Below, one piece after another: positions 43,372-54,327 of a stretch of 64,000 bases of DNA. Source of the DNA: Strobilurus pachycystidiatus. Lineage: Eukaryota > Basidiomycota > Agaricomycetes > Agaricales > Physalacriaceae. The DNA lies in assembly GCA_019915135.1 (NCBI GenBank), contig JAHLMK010000006.1:1736001-1800000 (forward strand), written 5' to 3'. Each line of letters begins with the position of its first letter. Positions within the stretch are counted from its first letter, which is position 1. The notes under the pieces were generated by a model. It was given only the letters and a program-made list of their open reading frames with translations, was not told the origin of the DNA and ran no database searches. The position numbers and the translations under genes are program-made.

Positions 43372-44761
43372 ATACCTTTTGCATGAGAACTTGTATCGAA
43401 ATAAAGCAATCGTTGTTGTACCAGTATCGATGTCAATCCGTTTGGCTGCCCAATGAGCCGAATCTGAATTGCAATCTGAAATCTCGCGATTGGACTGATC
43501 TGACGTCAAGTTGAAGTGCTGTCTGTTTTGGTCATTCACCGCCAGCTCATAATAACTCGACTTATCCGGGCCATGCTCCGTCCGTGTCTCCACTCCTCGC
43601 CGCGGTTCATACGTTTCCGATTCGCATCGATCAACGTGCGTCGTGCCCCGCAATTAATACTCTCACACTGCACTGGCAGTGAATTTCACTCCGTTTAATC
43701 GATATTAATCCATTTAACTCGTGGGCACCAGATTCCAATCATTTCACTGTGGCGTATGTCAATGCCCCTCGCCTTCTCCTACTAGAAGTCCTCACCCAAC
43801 CCAAAGGAATGGGATATAGATAACTGATTTATCGTGATTCCTGGACCTGTCCTCGTCTCAGGATGACAGCATTTGAAGCATTTACGTCCCTCAGCATGCC
43901 AACTCACAGGCTGTGTCGGCGCCTCCGAAGTGAAGCTTGAGCTTGTTTCAGCGTCCGGCATTCGAAACTCCCCTTTGACCTGATTTTGACATTTGTGGCG
44001 TTGCTGCGTGTTTCTTATCGTCGGAGCTTCAGCTTCGTTTCGTTCTTCAGTACACCACCGACCAAGTCCGTGCTTCCGCGCAGAACCACCCAAATAGCTT
44101 CTTGAACTTGAAGTCACTTCACAGGCGCAAATGTAGTGTCATGCTTCCGCGCGCATGAGAGCAGATCGGGACCCACCTAGCTTCTCAAGAGTCACTTCAC
44201 TTCACACAAACACACACGGTATAAAAGACATTAAATCGTCAATGCGCTAACTAAGTACGTAGCTATAGCTAAAGGCAGGATGGATGGGATAAAAAAAAAA
44301 CGCAAAACCAATAAGGAAACTATGTAATTGCTACATGAAGTTCGTTCCGACACATCTCTACCGTCCTTCTGCACAAAGGGAATAAGGAGAAAAAAAATAG
44401 ACAAAAAGGAGCGAGCGAGTCCGCCCTCTATAACAGTAGCATAAAAGGTGGGTAATTAAATATGTACAAGCAGAACGAATGAACGCCACGAGAGAGATGC
44501 GAAAAACAAAAAAGAATGGGTCGGTCATTCGATTAGGGTAAGAGGGGAATGGGTATGGTGATGATGATGAATAAATAGGACGAGCGATGTGCAGAAGGAC
44601 CGAAGGCCAGCGACGAGGTATATGATCCAGGGACGTACAGAGAAACTGTGATAGCAGGAAGACAGAGCACACAAAAAAAATGGTGGAGGGAAGAGATGAG
44701 TGAGAAGGAAATAAAAAAATGATAACATGTCCGAGTGCAAGTGCAAAGTGCTATGAGAGAA
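43372..44761. other. No gene recognised
   Basis: A 111-codon minus frame (43,782-44,117) shows no family. The half from about 44,280 is A-rich on the plus strand and probably contains the 3' UTR of RING paralog 8. No cyanase catalytic domain is found downstream. Confidence 0.45.
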
Positions 44762-46359
44762 TTACCCCGACGGAGTGGGGGACCGGGCATCGCGCTGGCG
44801 CGCTGTAGTCGATGCGTGTGTAAACTTTTGCTTGGAGCCGAAAACAATGTGGTCACTGTCGTCCGGGATATTTTGGACGGGAGGAAGCCACCGTTGGTGG
44901 ATCTCCTGCTTCTCATCTGAGAGAGAGCGGGCCATTTTGGGGGGAGAGGGTTGGGAGAGGCGGCGGGGTTTTGTTGGGACTGGCGGCGCAGCAGCGGGTG
45001 TCTGGGCGCGCAAGAGTGTGGGTCCCGGGGTAGGGAAGCGGTGGAGCTGGGGTATCCCGGAGCGTGGTAGAGGTGGCACGGGTGGTGCCGCCGCGGGCGT
45101 ATGAGATCGTGCGGAGGGCGTCTGAGATCGTAGAGATGGCGTCTGAGATCGTAGAGATGGCGTGTGGGATCGTAAAGGCTGGGCCGGCGTAACAGGTCGT
45201 GAGGAAGCCAAGGCAGCGCTCACGGAGGCGGACCTCACGTGGGAGCCGAAGCGTGAAAGAGGGGACTGGTTGGAAGGACTGTAATTGGACGCTGGCGATG
45301 GCGTCGCGGGTGCTGGTGGGGGCGAGGCTGGGCTCGTGTAGCTGCGCGGCGACGGTGTGGTCGATGCGCTCGATGTCGGGGAAACACCCTTGAAGCGGCC
45401 GAGGTCGGACCGTAGGGTCAGGCATTCCTGGCACTTTTGATTGTACTGCTCACGCTGGAAGAGAGAGTTACGTCAGTAAGGGGGATCATGTGTGCAGACA
45501 GCAGGCTACGTACTTGTCTATAACGGGGTTGGTAGCGCACGTCAGTACGAAGATGGCAGAGATCAAGATGGAATTAGACTCACCGGCGAAGCTCAGCCTC
45601 AACCTTGCCCAGCGACATCTCCGTTTCGTCAAGACGGGCCTTGAGCGAGGACTCCATCTGGCGGGCGTGCTTGGTAGCCTCGGAGTGGGCGACGTGGTTC
45701 ATAAGAATAGCGCGCAAAAGCTGGGCGCTGAGAAAAAGGGACGACTCCTGGAGGCGGCGGCAGTCAGCATGCGGCACTGCGATGCACAATCAGGACACGC
45801 ACCTGGTCGCCGGATTTGGCAGCGGACAGCCAGTCATGCAGCTCCTTGTGGAGGTTGGAGACCTCTTCCACGGAGGACTTCTTGGAGGCGACCTCGGCGA
45901 CCTTGTTCTCGAGCTTGCGCGCCTCGGGGGACACGCGTGACGACCGCACCGCGCTGTGGTCGAGGAACTTGTCCTTGCGCATCCAGTCGGACGCGGGCTC
46001 GGACTTGCTGTACTCCATCGACGGCGCGAATCTGCGTGGCGTCGAGGCGCCGCTCAATGATGAAGACGGAAAGTCGATGCGGATGATGCGGATTTCCTCG
46101 GCATGGAATTCCTCGCGACAAAAAGGACAGACGGGCTTTAGCCTAGCGGGTGTCTTGTCGGCGATCGTCGTGGCGCAGCTCGCGCAGAGAACATGGCCTA
46201 GCAGATCGTCAGTATTTGCGGGAGAAACGGAATAAAAACATAGAAAAAAATGGTCAAAGTGAAAAAAAGCGTACCACAGGGAATGGAATGGGGAAGGCAC
46301 TGAGGACCATACTCCTCAGCGCAGACGTCGCAGACAGAACCAGTTGCGAGGGTGAGCAT
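44762..46359 (-). CDS. RING-finger/coiled-coil protein with TP-repeat tail (RING paralog 8)
   Basis: Spliced as complement(44762..45454, 45514..45517, 45584..45747, 45803..46197, 46275..46359), 446 aa. The RING (residues 10-54) reads CDVC, PCGHVLC, SC and CPFC. Unlike the other seven genes, its first intron falls between PCG and H. A linker and a coiled coil (ARKLENKVAEVASKK; ARQMESSLKARLDETEMSLGKVEAELRR) follow. Exon 4 is a 4-nt micro-exon (ACAA), placed after the coil much like the 4-nt exon of paralog 2. The tail is rich in Ser, Pro and Thr and carries RSHTPSL/RSQTPSL-type repeats encoded by a 21-bp tandem repeat, with many potential proline-directed kinase sites. Probable E3 ligase. Confidence 0.83.
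45095..45178. repeat. 21-bp coding tandem repeat, four units
   Basis: Four 21-bp units, consensus GGGCGTCTGAGATCGTAGAG plus one base, encode a seven-residue R-S-x-T-P-S-x repeat on the minus strand in the tail of RING paralog 8. The two middle units are nearly identical. Confidence 0.85.
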
Positions 46360-48030
46360 TGTCCAGCGGCTGGGAGGGCGGTCCCCTTGTGGGTGTTCTT
46401 TTGAAAAAAGTTATGGGCGAAGGGTTCCAAGTGATGATGGCTGTCTTATAGTGCACCGCGTGGGAACTTCCAAATAAGGAAATTCATGCATGACTCGCAG
46501 TGCCCATTGCCCAGCATGCCCCTGACGCCGTCCATCCATGCCCGCGCAATGCCTCGATTCCCCGGCAATTGTCCCGATCGGCTGCCACCACGCTTGGTCG
46601 ACGCTTGGCCTGGCGAATCTAGCAGATGTGCCAGAGCATGAGTCACAAAAGGCCTTTCGTCCGCGCTGACACGTCCTTTAATCAGCTTTGATGGCACTCG
46701 ACTCAGCACACCCGCGGCGCCCATTCACAGCACTCCCTTTCTCCGGCATCCATTCTTCGTCATTCGCGCGCCTAAGAATGGAAGCACAGCGGCAGATACA
46801 TGTCCGAGTCAGCATTGCTCCCCATTGTCATTCATAAACGAGTTCATTACAGCCCAACGAGGCATGTGAATACCCACACCCTCGGCTTCGCATGACGCAT
46901 CCGCCATCCCCGTCACCTCCACAAGCACCCACCCTCCGCCCAACTCTTCTCTCCCGTTCACACTCTCGCCATCCCCGGCCTCGGTCCCGACTTCCCTTTC
47001 ACCAACCACCTCTTGGTCCGCCCGGCTATCGATTTTCACCATCGATGACTGCCTCCGAGTCCGTGACGGCAAACACGCGAAGCCTTGCTTTGTACGTGGT
47101 GGTGTTGTCCCACTTAATATCACCCTTCGCCTTCTCTAATCTATCTATCTCGCACACAACATTTTTCATTCTAGGGTGCGTAACCCAGCACCTCACGTTA
47201 ACACGATAAAGGCCGCGTGTTCTTCGCGTGCGTGCTGCAACTGGGGAGTTGGTGTACCCAGTCGGGATGATAAGGAACGGCTCTCGGGACGCGACTCGCC
47301 TCATGTACGCAAACCCTTGTCTGTCGCCGTGATCTGGGTGTTCATAGCCTCCATCCATCATCCATCCATCCATCCATCTATCACTCCTACTCTCTGCCTC
47401 TGATTGCGTTTCAACTCGCACTCTCTGCCTTTGATTCCGTTTCATGAGTAAGGCGAGGAGTCACCCCCCCCCAACCCGAACCCGCGCAACTCAGACTCTC
47501 GGCCGACTTGTTTTGTCAGTCTTACCTCGCTACCTCTCGTAACCGACGCCCTATTTATCTCGGAGTCGCTGTCTAATTCAATGAGGGCACGGGGTAACAT
47601 TTCGCCGAGTCTGCGCCCGGCGGCGTTTTAGACGCGTGCTACCGACCGTGATGCGCCATTCGGTTGACAAGTAGCATAAATGTTCGCAGAATCTGATGCG
47701 CGATTCTGGTTATTGACGCGTAGGTACAAGTCAAATGTCTGCATGGGGACAGAATGACCTGCATCTTGAACCGGAATTCATCATGTAGGCTATACTTACA
47801 TACGCACAAGACGGAATCATTGATTGATTTGAGCTTACTATGATCAGGGATGCTTAGGGTGGATGGAGGAAAAGTCCTGAGCGCGTCATCAGTGGTGATT
47901 GTGGCAGTGCTACGTTCCTTGGAACTTGAACCTTCCTTTCCCCGATGACGGGCGTGAGTTGAAAAGCTCGTCATATGGAATACCTCTCTGCTAGTACTAC
48001 TCTATTACCACATGTCGCTCTCAGTCGACA
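46360..48030. other. Gene-free stretch with a (CCAT)n microsatellite
   Basis: No gene recognised. A CCAT repeat lies at about 47,351-47,379. Sequence from about 47,920 resembles the upstream regions of acyltransferase copies B and E, including CTTCCTTTCCCCGATGACGG. Confidence 0.5.
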
Positions 48031-48290
48031 GGGACGATGATCCAGGCAAAACTTGTCTGTCGCGCTCTGCGCAGAGACTGTTCACCGGCTCTACTCTGCG
48101 GTCGGCGAGATGAGTCGGCCTTCAGGCAGCTCAGTAATTATGTTCCCTTCAAGTTCTCCCATCTTGCATTGTGCTAATACCGACCAGATCAATGCACTGA
48201 GATCATCGACGTACCCAAAATTTTCTATGCTTGCGCGTCTTTTCAGCTGTGATCATGCCTCACGTCTCATTCAACGCCATCAAGTCCCTA
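48031..48290 (+). pseudogene. Acyltransferase relic (copy D), 5' part only
   Basis: The sequence follows copy E from the start (ATGATCCAGGCAAAACTTG) through exon 1, a shortened exon 2 and the beginning of exon 3 (ATGCCTCACGTCTCATTC). Deletions remove the NHxNE box region, and similarity ends near 48,290. It sits directly upstream of intact copy E in the same orientation, as a failed tandem duplicate. Confidence 0.8.
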
Positions 48291-48861
48291 CTTTCCAAGC
48301 CATGGCTCGTCTACCTCGACGTTCCCTCGTGCGCGGCTCTTCCCCCAGCTCTCCCTGAGCGGTTCAGAGAAATCTGGCATGCAAGATGATGCAACTGAAA
48401 ACGAAATCCCGTCCGGAGAGCCCTCCGCCGGCGGCAGTCCTCTGAAATAGGATTGGCTGCTCGCCGCTTCCGAGCCGAAAGGACTCAAAGGCCGTCCCGC
48501 CGGAGTACTCCTCGTTCAGCGACTCTACACCGCAATGGCGCGCGCCATGCACCCGGTAGGCACAAATTCTGCATCACCTCTAGCTCCCAGAGAATGGAGA
48601 CGGCGTGCCAGTGAGGAGGGAAGCGCAAGTGTACGGTTCCCCCCTTCCCGCGTCAAGGAGCCTTCAGGCTCGGGACGTCTGTGGATCAACCCAATCGACC
48701 CGAAATGGCATGTTGTACATCCACGAGCACGTAGGACTACATTTCCTTCCTTTCCCTTAAACTGATGGCGGGCGCGAACCGAGAAGCCCGTACAATGGCG
48801 ATACTAGTCCTGGGCACCCACGACATGGACATGCAGCGAGTCTTTCCAGCCTACATCGACG
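48291..48861. other. Spacer and promoter of acyltransferase copy E
   Basis: No gene supported. The part from about 48,730 is homologous to the upstream region of copy B and shows the empty target site of the MITE found there. Confidence 0.5.
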
Positions 48862-50796
48862 ATGATCCAGTCAAACCTTGTCTTTCGCACTCTGCGCAAG
48901 ATCTCCGACTGGACCGTTTACGGATTCTACTCTGCAGTCGAAGTCGAAGGCGAAGTGAACGTGCCTTCAAACGGCCCAGTAATCATGTGCGCTACATACT
49001 CAATCTCTCGTCGTGCTGATCTCAAGATCATAACTCACAGAGCAGCAAATCATCGCAATGAGATTATCGACGTCGCCGTACTCTGTGAGCTTTACCCAAT
49101 TCATATCGCCGAAGTTTTCATGCTTTCTCAGCTGTGACCATGCCTCATCGTCGACACGTCTCATGGTGGGCAAGGTCGACGCTTTTCGAGAACGCGATAG
49201 CGCGTTGGATCCTTGTCTCGTCGGGCGCCATGCCGGTGTTGAGGCATCCGAACAGCGATGGGGGTGCGTCCAAGGCCGCGTTATACAAGTCGTCTATCAT
49301 TGCCTTAGCGGCCGACGGAGTCGTCGGCGTCTTTCCCGAAGGCGCTTGCTATACCCAGCCGACCATTGTTCAGATGATGAGCGGAGCCACGTGGGCAGCG
49401 GTGAAATTCACTCGATGGCAAAGCCACCACCAGCCTGGAGGTTCAGGAGTTGTCATCGTGCCGGTCGCCCTGACCTACACCGACACGTCCTCCTTTGGTA
49501 CTGCGGTGAGTACAAATCAGCCCTCCTTCGCGTGTTCACCTCTAATCAAAATACACAGATACACGTTCGGTACGTCGTCATTTAGCTCAGGCTGCGCCCG
49601 CGATCTTTCTGATGGAGAGCAGATACGGAGATCCGATCTCCATCTCTGAGTACCGGGACGAGCTCATGCCGTTCAAAGAATTACCAGAGGGCAGCGTAGA
49701 TGACGCTGGATATCGAGTCGTTCGCAAGATAACTGAACGGATGGAGAAGCAGTTATTCTCCATGACCATCAATGCCAGCGACTGGGAGACCCTTCGTGCC
49801 GCCGAGACGCTCCGCGAAATCCTTTTTCGCAATGGTGAATTGCCTTTGAGGAAATGGGTCCCTGTAACGCAACGGTACGCAGAGTTGCTCGATTCCTCCC
49901 TCTCTCGGTGTGACTCACTCATCCTCTAAGTCTTGTGGACATCTTGTCTAATCCCGACGCGTCCTCCCCTATTGGATACCTGAAAGACTCCCTCGTCAAA
50001 TATCACTCGCTCCTTCACTACACCGGCCTGTCGCACTATGACTTGTCGTCCCACCCCGAATCTGACTCTTCCCTTCTGGGATTGATCCTGTACATGTCGC
50101 TTCCGTCACTGAGCACAGTACTCTTGTGGCCCGTGCTCGCCCTCGCCCTTTTGCTGCACATCCCTGCCTGTATCACGGGCGAGCTTGCGGTGCGCTTCTT
50201 ATCGAATAAGGACGAGCCAGAGGGCTTCGCTCAGTTTCGTTCTGTCGGCGCTGGCCTCGGTGTTCGGCTGGCAACCGCAGGTATACTTGTGACTCTCAAC
50301 TGGGCTGCACTGTTTCATCACATTGGGATCTATCGCGACCTCTTCCCACTGATTCGCACGATATCATACTGGGCAGGCGGCTGGCTCTTGATTCGATGCT
50401 ACGGACTTGTGGCACCTGCCTTGCATCGCCGGTGCGTTCTTCAATTTTTCTTGTTAGTCTGGGCGGATGAATGGAGTCTTATCCTATCTTCATAGGCTCA
50501 GACGCGGACTCGCTACGTGGAGGATTTTGGTTGGCATCCTTTCGAGACCGGCGGAGGACGTGACGCCGTATACGGAGCTGCCGCCTCCTCCACCTCTAAA
50601 CGAGTTCACGCGTCGGCGTGGAAGAACCGCTGCCGAATTTTGGGATAAGAAGGACGCTGAGGTATATTCGAAGAAGGTGGTGCCGCCCTACATCGCAGGG
50701 AGAAGATTGGTGAAGGCATTGTTGGAGCAAAAGAAGGAGACGGAGGGGATGGTCAAGAAGATCGCTTTGCCGGGCATTCACGACCTACTTGCGTGA
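48862..50796 (+). CDS. PlsC-type glycerol-3-phosphate acyltransferase (Sct1/Gpt2-like), copy E
   Basis: Spliced as 48862..48986, 49041..49084, 49132..49505, 49559..49569, 49623..49874, 49931..50431, 50496..50796, 535 aa. Exons 1, 2 and 4 have exactly the same lengths (125, 44, 11 nt) as in copy C. The boxes are intact: NHRNEIID, AMPVLRHP and GVFPEGACYTQP. Membrane helices lie in LSTVLLWPVLALALLLHI and around ISYWAGGWLLIRCYGLVA, and the basic tail has EFWDKKDAE. It should catalyse the first acylation in phospholipid and triacylglycerol synthesis at the ER; acyl preference cannot be told. It is closer to truncated copy B (same MIQxxLV start and MPHRRHVS block) than to copy C. The start at 48862 aligns with the start of copy C. 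Confidence 0.9.
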
Positions 50797-51194
50797 TACG
50801 TACTGAAGTTCTGACCCGCCTGAGTTCCTTCACGATCCTGCACAACAAAAACTAACAGTCGCATTCGAACTACATGCCTTACAACAGCGTCGTTCTCGGA
50901 TCTGTAATACGGGTGAACTGACCGCATGAACTTCGGGACGCACATCGACCATTACTAGTTGCTGATGTAGCTCAGCTACATTATGCATGTTTTGAAGGAA
51001 GGAAGATTGCGTTGTAGTGTGTGTCAGAGAGTAATTTTAGTTGTCCAACAGTGCCGCCGGTAAGAGATCCATCACTGTCGCAGGGCTATACAAACGCAGG
51101 CTCATAAACCAACCGTCGCTGGCGTTTGTTCTTAAATACGATTCGAATCGGAATACGATGGCACGAAAATGACAGTTCTTAGAAAGGAAATTCT
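50797..51194. other. Intergenic
   Basis: No gene seen between acyltransferase copy E and the protease-like gene, both on the plus strand. Confidence 0.5.
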
Positions 51195-52870
51195 GTGAGC
51201 CAATGGGAGGAGAGTAAGAAAGCACGAAAACAGCGCTGTCTTCCCAACAGAACCAGTCTCTCCCCTTCGAGGTTGGGAGTCAACCTTGTCTCAGAGTTCG
51301 AGAGGACTCACTACTATCACGGGATTTCAAGTTCTCCCGACCCTCCTGCGCTTCTGTACCGCTCTGATCTCGAGTCTAGCCCCTTTCCAATTCCTCGCCC
51401 TGGGACCAGATGGTCTGCACTCCCTTCCAAAACCGCGGAAGGAGTGTTCGGGACGCCGCTCAACCCAGTCTGGCATAAGGTCGCTTCCTCGATCGTTGCC
51501 TTGCTCAAGCAACGCCGTATTAGGTACTCCGCCCTGACGAGTGCTCGTTTCTCTACCTACGACGAGGACGGGAAGAAGACTCTAGGTCCGATCGTGATCT
51601 GGATCGCCACACATTCCGCCACCACCAGCGCAGAAAATGCCCGTGACGCTTCACCGGACATTATCCGCATTCTCGAGGAACACCAAGTCAAGGGTGCTGT
51701 TGTAGAGTGGTACGAGGGCTCTGTGGAGATGCTGTCGGGCCCGGCTCTGATGCGCGTCGCCGATGGAGTTCACCCAATCTACTACGTCCGTCGCGCATTG
51801 ACAGCCGCGCTGGGAATGCACATTGCTACGAGCGAGAGGGAGGACGTGGATGCCCATGGCAGTGTTGCCTTATTCTTTCACGAGAACAGGGACAGGAATG
51901 GCCATCCTAGTGCCAGGGTCCTCGCCGTCAGCAACAAGCACATCCTTCGCACTGATACGACGCTTGCCACTGGGAACGTCGCTGAGAACGTCTGCTTGGC
52001 TGATAAAATTGGCCTCCTGGAGGCAAAGCCGAGCGACGACCCGGAGCAGGCGGAGGAGGACGAGGAAGCCTTGGAGATGAAGAAAGATCAGTTTCAGAAG
52101 GTCATCAAGGACAACGTCAAGCTCCAGGCATTTTTCGAGGAGGCCGACGCCCAGTGGCACGACATTGCCCAACGAAACATCGGTTTCATTGACTGGGCAC
52201 CCAAGATCGCCGTTGACGTCGACGAACACCATTACACTCGGGACATCGGTACCTTCGAACTCGACCCGCAGAAGTTCAAGGACAAATTCCAGGGAAACGT
52301 CGTGGTTCTCGGTGCGTTTTGTCTCACCTCTCTCATATCTATCTCACACCATGAAAATGACATTCAGGAAACAAATACTCCTATTATGATTTGAACATGA
52401 TGTTCTGGCCCAACAACTCCAATTCATCCGGCACGAAGTTTCCCTCCAATCGCATGCTCAGGATCAAGGACGTTGTTACGCTAGAGCAACTCGGCAGTCC
52501 CGACTGTTACGACGAGAACGGCGACCCAGTTTTCATCGTCGGCAAGGACGGCAACACAACCAATCTTACGGTGGGTCGCTACGCTGGCCTGGAAGCCTAC
52601 CTCTGCGACAAATATGGTAAAGAGTCTGTCGAAGTTGCGGTCTACAACTACAGCCAGACTTCTGGCAACTTCTCCGCCAAAGGCGATTCCGGGTCCCTGA
52701 TCTTCACCGGCGATGGCCGCATGCTTGCCATCCTGCACTCGGGCATGCACAGTGACAAGGGGCTAGGTAGCCATGTCTCCTTCGGGACCCCTGCCTGGTG
52801 GGCAGTCGACCAGCTCAAGAGCCACTACGAGCACGCCGACTTCAATCGTACGACCTTCTTCCCCGCCTGA
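51195..52870 (+). CDS. Trypsin-like-fold (PA clan) putative serine protease
   Basis: Spliced as 51195..52311, 52368..52870, 539 aa. The C-terminal third contains KGDSGSLIF, the GDSG box around the nucleophile Ser of chymotrypsin-like enzymes, followed by AILHSGMHS. Upstream, AVSNKHIL is a plausible catalytic His site and GFIDWAP or a nearby Asp a plausible third member, giving His-Asp-Ser order. A charged helical insertion (PEQAEEDEEALEMKK) lies between His and Asp. The N-terminal 200 residues, with PDPPALLYRSDLESSPFPIP and a segment on surface-exposed residues, match no domain I can name. There is no signal peptide, so it is probably intracellular. The true start might be later than 51195, since the first 45 residues look unlike the rest. 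Confidence 0.72.
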
Positions 52871-53236
52871 ACGCCAACACACCCGTCTTTCTCCCTTGCC
52901 CCTCTGTTCTTTCTCGTCTTTTCTTTCCTCAACTGTGTCTCGGCTTCCTTGTCGGCGATGCATCAGTCAGGATACTGTTGTGTGGGACATGAAGAAGTTG
53001 GATGAGCTTCTAGACGGTCGTAGTCCCAGGGGTTTTAGTACTATACCGCGTGTATGAGATTGTAGGTCCAGGCCATTCAATGAAGGGATGGAAATTTGGG
53101 CCTGTATGTTTCCTGAAATCCATCTAAGACGTGGTTATAGCAAGAACAATGAATACTCAACAACGACGACAACATAAAAAGTAAGATGTACCATAAAAGT
53201 TCGTGCAAACAAAGTCGTCATAACCTGTCCATCAAC
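52871..53236. other. Convergent 3' region
   Basis: This holds the 3' flanks of the protease-like gene (+) and the F-box-like gene (-). No further gene seen. Confidence 0.6.
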
Positions 53237-54327
53237 TCAATAAAACCGTCCACCTCTCTTCAAACTGCGATGTCTAACAACCTTGGGGGCTGGTGCGGCC
53301 GACCCCTTCGCAACCTCTGACAGCGAAGAAGCCATCTTGGGAGGCACAATCATCGTATGTGCCCGCATCCGTATCATGGGACTACATGCATCACAGTAAA
53401 TCACAAAGCCAAACGATACGAATAAGAATCACGTACGTTCCGTTCTTGATGAGTTCCGCCAAGTGCGGGTGCTTCCGAGCTTGGACCATGTATAACCCGC
53501 TACCGCCCAGCCGCTGCACCCCGTAGTCGTTCTTCACGCCCAACTCAATTCTCTCTAATCGAGGATTGCGGCTCACGCACAAGATAGCCTCATTCCACAA
53601 GCTCGGCAGCTCCGTCGAGAAAGTCCGTAGGGCGGGGGCCAACGAAAGCGCGTAGGCGATAGACGCAATGGGCCCATCATCGTCTGATATGCGAAAGGCC
53701 AAATGGGCGCTTTCCTGTAAATGAGTTAGCTAGTGCGATGTGGTGTTCATTTCCGAATAAACGCACCAGTTGAGGCCAAAAGGCGATAGCACCGGCAATG
53801 CGTGTCATGAACTGCTTTACGGACGGCATGGTGAGGTAGATGTCGTGCTGCTTGCGGAGCGTGAAGGACGTAACTCCCTGCAGCGTTTGTAGTGCGTCGC
53901 AGAATGCATGGGACTCGGGCAGGGAAATGTAGGGGTCGAGTGTTATGTCCAGCGCCGTCAGGCCACCGCAAAGCCGCAGGGCATGATGCGTGTCGCTCGA
54001 GACGCAGGTTATGACGAGGTGGCGGATGGTACGAGATAGGTAAGGGCGGCGATGTAGGTTGCTCAGACACGAGGAGTGGGCGGGGGTCGTTAGGAGAATC
54101 GTGTGGTAGTAATGTGGTAAAGCGATGCGATGGAATGTGCTGCAGACTAGGAGCGGTGTGAGGCGGGTGTAGGGTGTAGACCGCTGGGTGAAGGTTCTGG
54201 ATGGAAGCCACGTTGGGCGAGATGGTTTGACGTGCGGGGACGCCACGACGCAGAAGTATAAAATCCGCTCGAGGAGTTCTTCTGGGAAGACTTCCAGGAT
54301 AGAGAGTGCTGGCATTCTAGTCGACAT
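53237..54327 (-). CDS. F-box-like protein
   Basis: Spliced as complement(53237..53381, 53437..53714, 53767..54327), 327 aa. The start reads MSTRMPALSILEVFPEELLERIL, an F-box-like L-P/F-P-E-x-L-x-x-I-L helix, followed after a spacer by RLTPLLVCSTFHRIALP, the second F-box helix. The rest has regularly spaced hydrophobic residues (GLTALDITLDPYIS, TSFTLRKQHDI, APALRTFSTELPSL), as in the leucine-rich scaffold common in basidiomycete F-box proteins. Such proteins link Skp1-Cullin complexes to substrates. The basic C-terminus (RHRSLKRGGRFY) is unusual. A 5' fragment of a duplicate lies at 40.7 kb. The start position may be off by two bases because of the way I counted this line. Confidence 0.75.

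Noticed and set aside
43782..44117. 111-codon minus-strand open frame
   Set aside because: No motif and no neighbours that would make sense of it; composition is like the surrounding non-coding DNA.
45095..45178. CRISPR-like or regulatory repeat
   Set aside because: The repeat is in frame within a protein tail and has no spacers.
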